Part shown: positions 1 to 4,948 of the stretch, in pieces
How positions within the stretch are numbered: position 1 is the first letter of the stretch
Layout of the letters: every line of letters starts with the position of its first letter
Assembly (NCBI GenBank): GCA_003486725.1
Contig: DNGD01000145.1
Span: forward strand, 1 to 6,109
Reading direction: 5' to 3'
DNA length: 6,109 nucleotides
From: Rhodospirillaceae bacterium
GTDB taxonomy: Bacteria > Pseudomonadota > Alphaproteobacteria > UBA9219
The notes under the pieces: generated by a model
What the model was told of the DNA's origin: nothing
The model's input: the letters and a program-made list of their open reading frames with translations, nothing else
Databases searched by the model: none
Translations under genes and position numbers: made by a program

Positions 1-129
1 AACCCCGCACTGGCGGCGCAAATCATGGACACGACCGAGCCCACCGACGAGACCGTGCACAACATCATTACCGACGTTGTTACAAAGGGTCTGGTGCGCT
101 GGTACGCGTACGGTCTGCTAGCCGCTTAA
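1..129 (+). CDS. 3' end of an unidentified protein gene (partial)
   Basis: Frame 1 is open from the left edge to a TAA at 127-129 and encodes 42 residues, with a C-terminus reading KGLVRWYAYGLLAA. About three quarters of its third codon positions are G or C, as expected for coding DNA in this window. The residue mix (acidic and Thr-rich, then amphipathic) looks like real protein rather than a shadow frame. The other two plus frames are also open over much of this short stretch, so length alone proves nothing. No family was recognised. The last 50 bp overlap the end of the minus-strand gene at 80-388 in a convergent, antisense arrangement. The start lies outside the window. Confidence 0.42.
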   Translation, partial: NPALAAQIMDTTEPTDETVHNIITDVVTKGLVRWYAYGLLAA

Positions 130-388
130 GAACCTCGTCCCCGCGATAGGTGTATTTAAGGCAGCGATAAACGCCATAAAGGCTGAGCAAGCCAAACATG
201 CTTGTGCTAATCACTGCGGCCAAATTCCAACTGTTGGATAAAGAATAAAGCAGCAAGGTAGCGTTGATTGTGTTGAGCAGCGAATAACTTAGCCGTTTAG
301 CATAATCACGCTGCCACTGAAGCCGCGCGTACGCATATAGCCCCAAGGCAACGCCCACTATTCCCACGGCATCATAATGGCTCAACAT
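80..388 (-). CDS. CBU_0592-like small integral membrane protein
   Basis: This is a 102-residue protein with three predicted membrane helices at about residues 5-21, 37-51 and 55-75. The pattern (DAVGIVGVALGLYAYARLQ, then YSLLNTINATLLLYSL, then an STSMFGLLSLYGVYR segment) resembles the CBU_0592-like domain of small bacterial membrane proteins, whose function is unknown to me. A charged cytosolic tail follows. The ATG at 386-388 is preferred because GGGAG (398-402) lies 9 nt before it. A longer in-frame version starting at 427 would add 13 hydrophilic residues but has no convincing ribosome binding site. The gene diverges from the metallophosphatase at 537, and its last 50 bp overlap the opposing partial gene ending at 129. 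Family assignment rests on hydrophobic pattern and motif memory, so it is moderately sure. The gene itself is very likely real. Confidence 0.8.
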   Translation of the reverse strand: MLSHYDAVGIVGVALGLYAYARLQWQRDYAKRLSYSLLNTINATLLLYSLSNSWNLAAVISTSMFGLLSLYGVYRCLKYTYRGDEVLKRLADRTRTSAPDPL

Positions 389-397
389 CGCTTGAGA

Positions 398-402
398 CTC
401 CC
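398..402 (-). promoter_or_regulatory. Ribosome binding site of the CBU_0592-like gene
   Basis: GGGAG on the minus strand lies 9 nt ahead of the ATG at 386-388. It favours this internal start over the upstream ATGs at 416-418 and 425-427. Confidence 0.5.
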
Positions 403-465
403 GCTTGTTTTCTTCCATCAAACCCATAGCGCCAACTCGTTAACAAAGCAGAAACGGGGTTTTTG

Positions 466-486
466 AGGCCGCAAAACGGCCTTTTT
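466..486 (+). terminator. Rho-independent-terminator-like hairpin upstream of the metallophosphatase
   Basis: A perfect 5-bp GC stem (GGCCG at 467-471 with CGGCC at 477-481) is extended by an A-T pair (466/482). It has a CAAAA loop and runs into TTTTT at 482-486. Only the plus-strand reading has the T-tract. It lies in the divergent spacer about 50 bp before the ATG at 537, so it could block plus-strand read-through, which would be antisense to the 80-388 gene. It could also attenuate a promoter further upstream. The stem is short, so strength is uncertain. Confidence 0.5.
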
Positions 487-536
487 GCCCATAAATTGAG
501 TCGCGATTTTATTACGGTTTCGCTAGAATTGCCCTT

Positions 537-1262
537 ATGAGAAAGAAACCTTCTGCCCCTCCCGAAACACGTCTTTATGTCGTCGGCGATATCCATGGCC
601 GGCTGGATCTGCTCACGCGCCTGCTCGCGATGATCGAAGCGAACGCGACGCAGCTGACGGGCAAAACAAAGAAACTCGTTTTCCTTGGCGACTATATCGA
701 TCGCGGCATCGACTCGCGCGGCGTGCTGGAGCGCCTGACGGGCAGCTTCGCTGCAGGGCTGGAGCCGATATTCCTGCGCGGCAACCATGACGAGATGATG
801 CGGCTTTTCCTGAAAGGCGATCTCACCGTCGCGCCCTCGTGGCTGCAATGGGGCGGCGCGGCCACGGTCGCCAGCTATGGCGTCAACGCTTTTAATGGCG
901 TGGGCGAGCAAAAGATCGACGCGCTGTACAAGTCTTTTTCCGAAAAGGTTCCGCCCGCCCACCAAGCGTTTTTGGAAAAGACGATCTTTTCCGCGACCTT
1001 CGGTGATTATTATTTCGTCCATGCGGGCGTGAAGGAAGGCGTGCCGCTGGAGGCGCAGCAACCCGAAGACCAGCTTTGGGCGCGGGGCGATTTCCTGACC
1101 TCACGCACCACTTACGACAAGCTGATCATCCACGGTCACACCATTTCGGCAGAGCCGGAAGTCAAGCACAACCGCATCGGCATCGACACGGGTGCTTATG
1201 CGACGGGGCACCTCACCTGCCTGATGCTGGACGGCACCAAACGCGCGTTCTTGCAGACTTAA
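537..1262 (+). CDS. PPP-family metallophosphoesterase (serine/threonine protein phosphatase-like)
   Basis: This 241-residue cytosolic enzyme has the complete calcineurin-like set of metal-binding motifs. GDIHG is at residues 17-21, GDYIDRG at 51-57, GNHDE at 82-86, HAG at 162-164 and HGHT at 199-202, followed by DTGA at 217-220. Order and spacing fit the bacterial PPP group (PrpE/ApaH/lambda-phosphatase relatives), which uses a dinuclear metal centre to hydrolyse phosphoesters. Candidate substrates are phosphoserine/threonine/tyrosine proteins or dinucleoside polyphosphates, and the sequence does not say which. The ATG at 537 places the first motif at the usual distance from the N-terminus, but no clear Shine-Dalgarno precedes it. 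A TAGAAT hexamer at 524-529 lies only 7 nt before the ATG, so the transcript may be almost leaderless. The gene converges with gpsA, with 6 bp between stop codons. It appears intact. Confidence 0.93.
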   Translation: MRKKPSAPPETRLYVVGDIHGRLDLLTRLLAMIEANATQLTGKTKKLVFLGDYIDRGIDSRGVLERLTGSFAAGLEPIFLRGNHDEMMRLFLKGDLTVAPSWLQWGGAATVASYGVNAFNGVGEQKIDALYKSFSEKVPPAHQAFLEKTIFSATFGDYYFVHAGVKEGVPLEAQQPEDQLWARGDFLTSRTTYDKLIIHGHTISAEPEVKHNRIGIDTGAYATGHLTCLMLDGTKRAFLQT

Positions 1263-1268
1263 GAACTC

Positions 1269-2273
1269 TTACGCCGTTTCCACCTTGATCGGGCGGGCCA
1301 GAAGCGTAGCGATTACATCGGCGACATTCGCGCCTTGATTGAGGATCGCATCGACCGCCATCACAATCGGCATGTCCACTTTTTTCAGTTGTGCGAGCGC
1401 GGCCGCCGAAGCCGTCGTAGGCACGCCCTCGGCGACGCTTTTGCGCTCGCCCAGAATATCCGCCAGTTTGCGCCCCTGCCCCAAGGCGACGCCCAGCGAC
1501 ATATTGCGCGATTGCGTGGATGAGCATGTCAAAACCAGATCGCCCAGCCCCGACAGCCCCATCAAGGTTTCCGGCGTGGCCCCCAGCGCCGCGCCAAGGC
1601 GCATGATTTCGGCAAGCCCACGCGTGATTAGTGCCGCGCGGGCATTTTCGCCCATGCCGCAGCCCAGCGCGATGCCCGTGGCAACGGCCAGAACGTTTTT
1701 AACCGCGCCGCCGATTTGCACGCCCGTAAGGTCGGCGCTGTAATAGGGACGAAAGGCGCGGCTGCCGATCGCCTGACAAAGCGCCATGCCCAGCGCCTGA
1801 TCGGCGCACGCCAGCGTCACCGCCGTCGGTTGATCCCGCGCCACTTCAATCGCAAAACTCGGCCCCGACAACACGGCCAGCGGATGCGCGCCCAGCGCTT
1901 CGCCGACAATCGTCGACGGGAACTTCAGTGTGCCCATCTCGATACCCTTGCAGCACAGCACAACGGGAATGTTGCGGGAGGCTTTGATCGCCTCAAGCTG
2001 CGTGCAAACGCCGCGCGTGTACTGCACCGGCGTGACCAGCAGCCACGCGTCGCACGCGGCCAGCGCCGTCATATCGTTCGTGGCTTTCAGCCGTTCATCC
2101 AAAGCGACAGTCGGCAGATGCACCGTGTTTTCATGGGTGTTGTTGATGGCATCGACCACCTCGGCGCTGCGCGCCCACAACGTCACATCACGCCCCGCGC
2201 GGAGCAGCGCCATCGAGAGCGCCGTGCCCCATGCGCCACCACCGATCACGCCGAAATGTTGAAGTTGTGTCAT
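1269..2273 (-). CDS. gpsA: NAD(P)+-dependent glycerol-3-phosphate dehydrogenase
   Basis: This 334-residue cytosolic enzyme reduces dihydroxyacetone phosphate to sn-glycerol 3-phosphate, the backbone precursor of phospholipids. The Rossmann dinucleotide motif GGGAWG is at residues 11-16. CKGIE (lysine 109) and the LSGPSFA segment (135-141) follow. The C-terminal catalytic domain carries GGAVKNVLA with the conserved lysine 192, then ENARAALITRGLAE at about 209-222 and GLSGLGDLVLTC. Length matches the family (about 330-340 residues). Its ATG overlaps the TGA stop of tsaD by 4 bp. AAGGA at 2280-2284 lies 6 nt before the start, so translation is probably coupled within a tsaD-gpsA operon. No terminator hairpin fits in the 6-bp gap before the convergent phosphatase gene, so transcripts of the two genes probably overlap. 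Confidence 0.98.
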   Translation of the reverse strand: MTQLQHFGVIGGGAWGTALSMALLRAGRDVTLWARSAEVVDAINNTHENTVHLPTVALDERLKATNDMTALAACDAWLLVTPVQYTRGVCTQLEAIKASRNIPVVLCCKGIEMGTLKFPSTIVGEALGAHPLAVLSGPSFAIEVARDQPTAVTLACADQALGMALCQAIGSRAFRPYYSADLTGVQIGGAVKNVLAVATGIALGCGMGENARAALITRGLAEIMRLGAALGATPETLMGLSGLGDLVLTCSSTQSRNMSLGVALGQGRKLADILGERKSVAEGVPTTASAAALAQLKKVDMPIVMAVDAILNQGANVADVIATLLARPIKVETA

Positions 2274-3319
2274 GCCGTTTCCTTTTTAAGCTCATCCAGC
2301 GGCCAGCGCGGGCGGCAGCGGAAATCAAGACCGTCGGTCAGACCAAGGCGCAAACGCTCCAGCCCCGCCCATGCTATCATCACGCCGTTATCGGTGCAAA
2401 GAGAGATCGGCGGCGCCACAAAGGGAACGCCCTGTCCGGTAGAAAGCGCGGTGAGCGCCGCACGGATCGCACCATTGGCCGCGACCCCGCCGCCCACGAC
2501 CAGCGCGGACGGGCGCACGTTTTGTTTGGCCAGCAAGCCAAAGGCATGGCGCGTGCGATCCACGAGGATGTCCGCAATGGCACCTTGCAAACTCGCCGAC
2601 ATATCGGAAACGAACGGTGAGGACAACGGCTTGCGCGCGGCCTCGACCGCCAGACGCACCGCCGTCTTCAATCCTGAAAAAGAAAAGTCGCACCCCGCGC
2701 GCCCCATCATCGGGCGCGGCAGATCAAACGCCTTTGGATTGCCGCTAGCGGCAGCTTTTTCAAGAAGCGGCCCGCCCGGATAACCGAGGCCTAGCAGTTT
2801 GGCACTTTTATCAAAGCATTCGCCAACCGCATCATCCAGCGTGGTGCCAAGGCGGCGATAATGTCCGACCGCCTCGACCAACAGCAATTGGCAATGCCCG
2901 CCCGAGACCAGCAGCAGCAAATAGGGAAACGCGACATCGTTCGTCAGCCGCGCGGTCAGCGCATGGGCCTCCAGATGATTGATGGAGATAAAGGGCTTTT
3001 CCGAAACGGCGGCCATCGCCTTGCCCATCATCGCGCCGACCATGACGCCGCCGATGAGACCGGGGCCACAGGTCGCGGCGATCCCGTCGATTTGATCCAG
3101 CGTGACCTTCGCGGCGGTCAGCGCCTCGCGCACCACATCATCGATCTTGTCCAGATGCGCGCGCGCCGCGATTTCCGGCACCACGCCACCATAGGGTTTG
3201 TGTTCTTCGAATTGCGTGGCGACGATATGCGCCAAAACGCGCGCATCGCCCTCCGCCTGATCGGTGACAATGCCACAGGCCGTTTCATCGCAACTGGTTT
3301 CTATTCCTAAAACGAGCAA
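2270..3319 (-). CDS. tsaD: tRNA N6-adenosine threonylcarbamoyltransferase TsaD
   Basis: This is a 349-residue Kae1/Qri7/TsaD protein. With TsaB and TsaE (not in this window) it transfers threonylcarbamoyl from threonylcarbamoyl-AMP to A37 of ANN-decoding tRNAs, giving t6A. The N-terminus reads LVLGIETSCDETA. Metal-binding histidines are H115 and H119 in INHLEAHALTARL. LLLVSGGH ends at about residue 141, and the nucleotide-site segment LDDAVGECFDKSAKLLGLGY starts at about 160. SFSGLKTA, VVGGGVAANGAIR and CTDNGVMIA (D310, metal ligand) follow. The start is taken as TTG at 3317-3319 because GGAG (3327-3330) lies 7 nt before it and the protein then begins where TsaD proteins normally do. An in-frame TTG at 3359-3361 would add 14 residues encoded by a terminator-like hairpin and is unlikely. 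The gene is first in an operon with gpsA. Confidence 0.97.
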   Translation of the reverse strand: MLVLGIETSCDETACGIVTDQAEGDARVLAHIVATQFEEHKPYGGVVPEIAARAHLDKIDDVVREALTAAKVTLDQIDGIAATCGPGLIGGVMVGAMMGKAMAAVSEKPFISINHLEAHALTARLTNDVAFPYLLLLVSGGHCQLLLVEAVGHYRRLGTTLDDAVGECFDKSAKLLGLGYPGGPLLEKAAASGNPKAFDLPRPMMGRAGCDFSFSGLKTAVRLAVEAARKPLSSPFVSDMSASLQGAIADILVDRTRHAFGLLAKQNVRPSALVVGGGVAANGAIRAALTALSTGQGVPFVAPPISLCTDNGVMIAWAGLERLRLGLTDGLDFRCRPRWPLDELKKETA

Positions 3320-3326
3320 CTTTTTT

Positions 3327-3330
3327 CTCC
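3327..3330 (-). promoter_or_regulatory. Ribosome binding site that fixes the tsaD TTG start
   Basis: GGAG on the minus strand is followed by seven nucleotides (AAAAAAG) and then TTG. No ATG or GTG is available in frame at the position where TsaD homologues begin, so this site decides the start. Confidence 0.65.
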
Positions 3331-3358
3331 AAACAAAAGGCGCGGCAACCGCCGCGCC
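3331..3358 (-). terminator. Terminator or attenuator hairpin in the tsaD leader
   Basis: GGCGCGGC and GCCGCGCC form a perfect 8-bp GC-only stem (3339-3346 with 3351-3358) with a 4-nt loop. On the minus strand it is followed by TTTTGTTT (3338-3331), the layout of an intrinsic terminator. The plus-strand reading has no T-tract. It lies downstream of the 126-aa gene at 3413-3793 and can end its transcript. It also sits immediately before the tsaD ribosome binding site, downstream of the only promoter-like site seen for tsaD. It may therefore limit tsaD-gpsA expression. Confidence 0.7.
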
Positions 3359-3376
3359 CAATCTTAGCTGTCCTTC

Positions 3377-3403
3377 ACTATAGCAGAAAGGATGAATTAT
3401 GAA
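3377..3403 (-). promoter_or_regulatory. Possible sigma-70-type promoter for tsaD-gpsA
   Basis: On the minus strand, TATAGT (3377-3382, one mismatch to the -10 consensus) is preceded after 15 nt by TTCATA (3398-3403, four of six matches to TTGACA). Transcription would begin near 3370, upstream of the leader hairpin. The spacer is short and the call rests on consensus matching only. Confidence 0.33.
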
Positions 3404-3412
3404 GGGGAGTCT

Positions 3413-3793
3413 TTACAAAGGCGCGGGTATAGCGCTTTTCATGCTCGCCACGACGATGTGGGGGGAAACCGGAGAATCCTTTTCCACACCAATCGACAGA
3501 ACGACTCTCGCCGCGTCCCCTCCCACTTCATCTTTCGCAGGCGTGGGGATAAGCGAGCGCTTCCCCAGCTTCAGCCCATGCCCTGTAAGGTATCCCTCGA
3601 TAAAAGGCACAAAGCCGGTAAGCTCCAAAAGCCCTACGTTACAAAGCTCAATCTTTAACGCCTTATTGTCTTTTCCCAAACCGACGCGAACAAGGTTGTT
3701 CTTCCAAATCGTTTGGTTGTCGGGCAACGCGGGGTAATCGAATTGCCCCGGCACGGCAAAGCCAACAAGTTTTTGGGGATCTGTGCGATTCAT
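3413..3793 (-). CDS. Unrecognised 126-residue soluble protein
   Basis: No family was recognised. The protein starts MNRTDPQKLVGFAVPGQ, then reads NNLVRVGLGKDNKALKIELC, and later GHGLKLGKRSLIP and ARVVLSIGVEK. This gives alternating hydrophobic stretches typical of a beta-rich soluble domain, with no signal peptide and no membrane segment. The ATG at 3791-3793 is chosen because GGGG lies 8 nt before it and a promoter-like site ends near 3832. An upstream in-frame ATG at 3821-3823 has no Shine-Dalgarno and would lie almost at the predicted transcription start. The terminator-like hairpin at 3331-3358 follows on the same strand. A plus-strand ORF (3399-3737) covers the same DNA but its Ser/Pro/Thr-rich translation looks like a shadow. 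Third codon positions appear less GC-rich than in the flanking genes (roughly 60% by hand count), so it may be an acquired or lineage-specific gene. Confidence 0.62.
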   Translation of the reverse strand: MNRTDPQKLVGFAVPGQFDYPALPDNQTIWKNNLVRVGLGKDNKALKIELCNVGLLELTGFVPFIEGYLTGHGLKLGKRSLIPTPAKDEVGGDAARVVLSIGVEKDSPVSPHIVVASMKSAIPAPL

Positions 3794-3831
3794 GTCTGAT
3801 ACCCCATAAATAATGGTTGTCATCAGACGGC

Positions 3832-3860
3832 ATAATACACCTTTTTTGAGTATGTTTCGA
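3832..3860 (-). promoter_or_regulatory. Possible promoter of the 126-residue protein gene
   Basis: On the minus strand, TCGAAA (3855-3860) and TATTAT (3832-3837) are separated by exactly 17 nt. Matches are four of six to TTGACA and five of six to TATAAT. The predicted start near 3824 would give a leader of about 30 nt to the ATG at 3793, supporting that start. Confidence 0.4.
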
Positions 3861-3869
3861 ATCCGGAAT

Positions 3870-3883
3870 ATACTTTCCAGTAT
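3870..3883. repeat. 14-bp palindrome upstream of the 126-residue protein gene
   Basis: ATACT and AGTAT flank TTCC in a perfect 5-4-5 inverted repeat, located 10 bp upstream of the promoter-like -35 hexamer at 3855-3860. The position suits an activator or repressor site, but a palindrome this short can occur by chance in AT-rich DNA. Confidence 0.3.
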
Positions 3884-3910
3884 GGTTAATTTTTTAGTCG
3901 TTTCGGTTCC

Positions 3911-3928
3911 AAAATAGCGCAGGCGCTA
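3911..3928 (-). terminator. Weak terminator-like hairpin downstream of qmcA
   Basis: TAGCGCAGGCGCTA (3915-3928) is a perfect inverted repeat that folds as a 5-bp stem with a 4-nt loop. On the minus strand it is followed by TTTTGG (TTTT at 3914-3911). It could terminate the nfeD-qmcA operon about 160 bp after the qmcA stop. The stem is short and the T-run brief. Confidence 0.35.
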
Positions 3929-3930
3929 GG

Positions 3931-3966
3931 CCGATTTTCCGGCGATTCTAGACGGGTCAAAATCGG
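3931..3966. repeat. Inverted repeat CCGATTTT / AAAATCGG
   Basis: CCGATTTT (3931-3938) and AAAATCGG (3959-3966) are perfect 8-bp inverted copies enclosing 20 nt. The enclosed segment contains ATTCTAGA and most of the first GGGTCAAAAT copy. It is the second palindrome in the cluster after qmcA. Confidence 0.5.
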
Positions 3967-3967
3967 A

Positions 3968-3983
3968 GGCTACAGGTATAGCC
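3968..3983. repeat. Short palindrome with GGCTA / TAGCC arms
   Basis: GGCTACAGGTATAGCC has 5-bp perfect arms, extendable to 7 bp if one G-U pair is allowed. On the minus strand it is followed 4 nt later by ATTTTGACCC. Its ends match those of the larger hairpin at 4000-4055. Confidence 0.5.
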
Positions 3984-3999
3984 GAGGGGTCAAAATAAT

Positions 4000-4055
4000 G
4001 GCTGTAGCACCCCTTCAGACGCCCGCAAAGGGCATTCTAGAGGGGCGTTACAGCC
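4000..4055. repeat. 56-nt multi-segment hairpin downstream of qmcA
   Basis: Nested arms pair in order: GGCTGTA (4000-4006) with TACAGCC (4049-4055), CCCCT (4010-4014) with AGGGG (4041-4045), AGA (4017-4019) with TCT (4036-4038), and GCCC (4021-4024) with GGGC (4030-4033) around a GCAAA loop. This gives roughly 20 base pairs interrupted by small internal loops. It begins 30 nt after the qmcA stop codon on the minus strand and is followed there by ATTATTTTGACC. It could be a terminator, a 3' mRNA stabiliser, a structured RNA or a dispersed palindromic repeat. Confidence 0.6.
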
Positions 4056-4084
4056 TATCTTCTCTTCGGGGGTCAAAAGACGGG

Positions 4085-4945
4085 TTAAGCGCCCCTGATC
4101 CGCCCCATCAAACCGCGCACGGTTTCCTGAATATCGGCAGGCAGGAGAACGGTCTTGGCGTTTTGCGAAGTCGCCATCTTTTCCATCGAGCGAATGTATT
4201 TCTCGCCCAGCAGATAGGCGAGCGACGTATCCGCGCCAGCCGAGGCCTTCATCACCATCTGAATGGCCTGCGCCGAGGCATCGGCGAGCAGGACCTGTGC
4301 TTCCGCATCGCGGCGCGCGGCTTCGAGGCGCGCTTCGGCCTGCAAGATTGCCGCCTGCTTATCGCCTTCCGCTCTGGTCACGGTGGCCTTACGTTCGCGT
4401 TCGGCAGCCGCTTGCAGCTCCATCGCCTTTTGCATCGAGGGAGAAGGCTTGATGTCTTGAATTTCGACAGAGCGAACGGTCAATCCCCAATCGAGCACTT
4501 CTTCGGCAATCGATTCACGCAAGCGCGCCTTGATCTGATCGCGCGAGGAAAGTGCCTGATCCAATTCCATTTCGCCCACGATCGAGCGCAGCGTGGTCAT
4601 GATCAGATAGCGGATCGCGCCAGCGAAATCGACGACACCATAAACGGCCTTGACGGGATCGGTCACTTTTACAAACGCGATCGCATTCGTCAGGATCACG
4701 GCATTATCCTTGGTGATCACTTCCTGTTCCTGCACATCCAGAAGCACATCCTTGGTCACCACCTTTTGCGACACATTGTCGATATAGGGGATCATAATGT
4801 TGAGGCCGGGCATAAAGGTCTCGTTGTATTTGCCCAGACGCTCGATGACCCATTCCTCGCCTTGCGGCACGATGCGGATACCCTTGGCGATTGTGACAAA
4901 CACAAAGACAAACAGGGCTATGACGACAATCAATGATGGTTCCAT
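4085..4945 (-). CDS. qmcA: SPFH/band 7 (stomatin-type) membrane protein, QmcA-like
   Basis: This 286-residue protein has one N-terminal membrane helix (about residues 4-20) followed by the band 7 start VPQGEEWVIERLGKYNETFMPGLNIMIPYID (26-56, key residues P27, G29, E35, R36, G38, P46, G47). QEVITKDNA and the RSIVGEMELDQALSSRD segment are typical of the QmcA/stomatin branch. Residues about 180-240 form an Ala/Glu/Arg-rich coiled coil (ERERKATVTRAEGDKQAAIL and on), and a short C-terminal domain ends the protein. SPFH proteins oligomerise into membrane-attached rings that organise microdomains and modulate proteases such as FtsH. A QmcA role here is inferred from homology. AAGGAGG lies 8 nt before the ATG. 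It is the last gene of an operon with nfeD and a small membrane protein, starting 3 bp after the stop of the latter. Length fits the family (E. coli QmcA about 305). Confidence 0.93.
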   Translation of the reverse strand: MEPSLIVVIALFVFVFVTIAKGIRIVPQGEEWVIERLGKYNETFMPGLNIMIPYIDNVSQKVVTKDVLLDVQEQEVITKDNAVILTNAIAFVKVTDPVKAVYGVVDFAGAIRYLIMTTLRSIVGEMELDQALSSRDQIKARLRESIAEEVLDWGLTVRSVEIQDIKPSPSMQKAMELQAAAERERKATVTRAEGDKQAAILQAEARLEAARRDAEAQVLLADASAQAIQMVMKASAGADTSLAYLLGEKYIRSMEKMATSQNAKTVLLPADIQETVRGLMGRIRGA

Positions 4946-4948
4946 GGC

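Larger units (their letters stand above)
3954..4079. repeat. Three direct copies of GGGTCAAAA
   Basis: GGGTCAAAAT occurs at 3954-3963 and 3987-3996, and GGGTCAAAAG at 4070-4079. The last two copies carry an extra leading G. Each copy lies on the qmcA side or the far side of one of the palindromes. A longer partial direct repeat is also present: ATTCTAGA, then GGG, TACAG and GGGGTCAAAA, starting at 3945 and again at 4034. Confidence 0.6.
3794..4084. other. Gene-free region between qmcA and the 126-residue protein gene
   Basis: No credible gene was seen in these 291 bp. The left part (to about 3910) is AT-rich and holds the promoter-like sites of the minus-strand gene at 3413-3793. The right part (3911-4085) is crowded with inverted and direct repeats, listed separately. 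The cluster lies directly downstream of the qmcA stop codon, so its default role would be transcript end formation for the nfeD-qmcA operon. Confidence 0.7.

Noticed and set aside
372..1061. Minus-strand open frame (229 codons) antisense to the metallophosphatase
   Set aside because: The plus strand carries every PPP-family motif in order. The minus translation has no recognisable domain and is Arg/Ala/Gln-rich.
1716..2783. Long plus-strand open frame (355 codons) antisense to gpsA and tsaD
   Set aside because: It is very rich in Arg, Ala and Pro and spans two well-identified minus-strand genes. It is the usual shadow seen in GC-rich coding DNA.
3944..3948. GANTC (CcrM-type) sites near promoters, for example 498-502, 3859-3863 and 3944-3948
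   Set aside because: Such 5-bp sites are expected about every 256 bp, so their occurrence near promoters gives no evidence of cell-cycle control.
3951..4085. GACGGGT direct repeats as target-site duplication of a mobile element
   Set aside because: Only 7 bp, one copy overlaps the qmcA stop codon, the enclosed DNA lacks matching terminal inverted repeats, and there is no transposase. Kept only as a remark in the cluster finding.
3998..4936. Long plus-strand open frame (312 codons) antisense to qmcA
   Set aside because: It covers the complement of a clear SPFH gene, its translation is Arg/His/Gly-rich like a shadow frame, and it begins inside the palindrome cluster.
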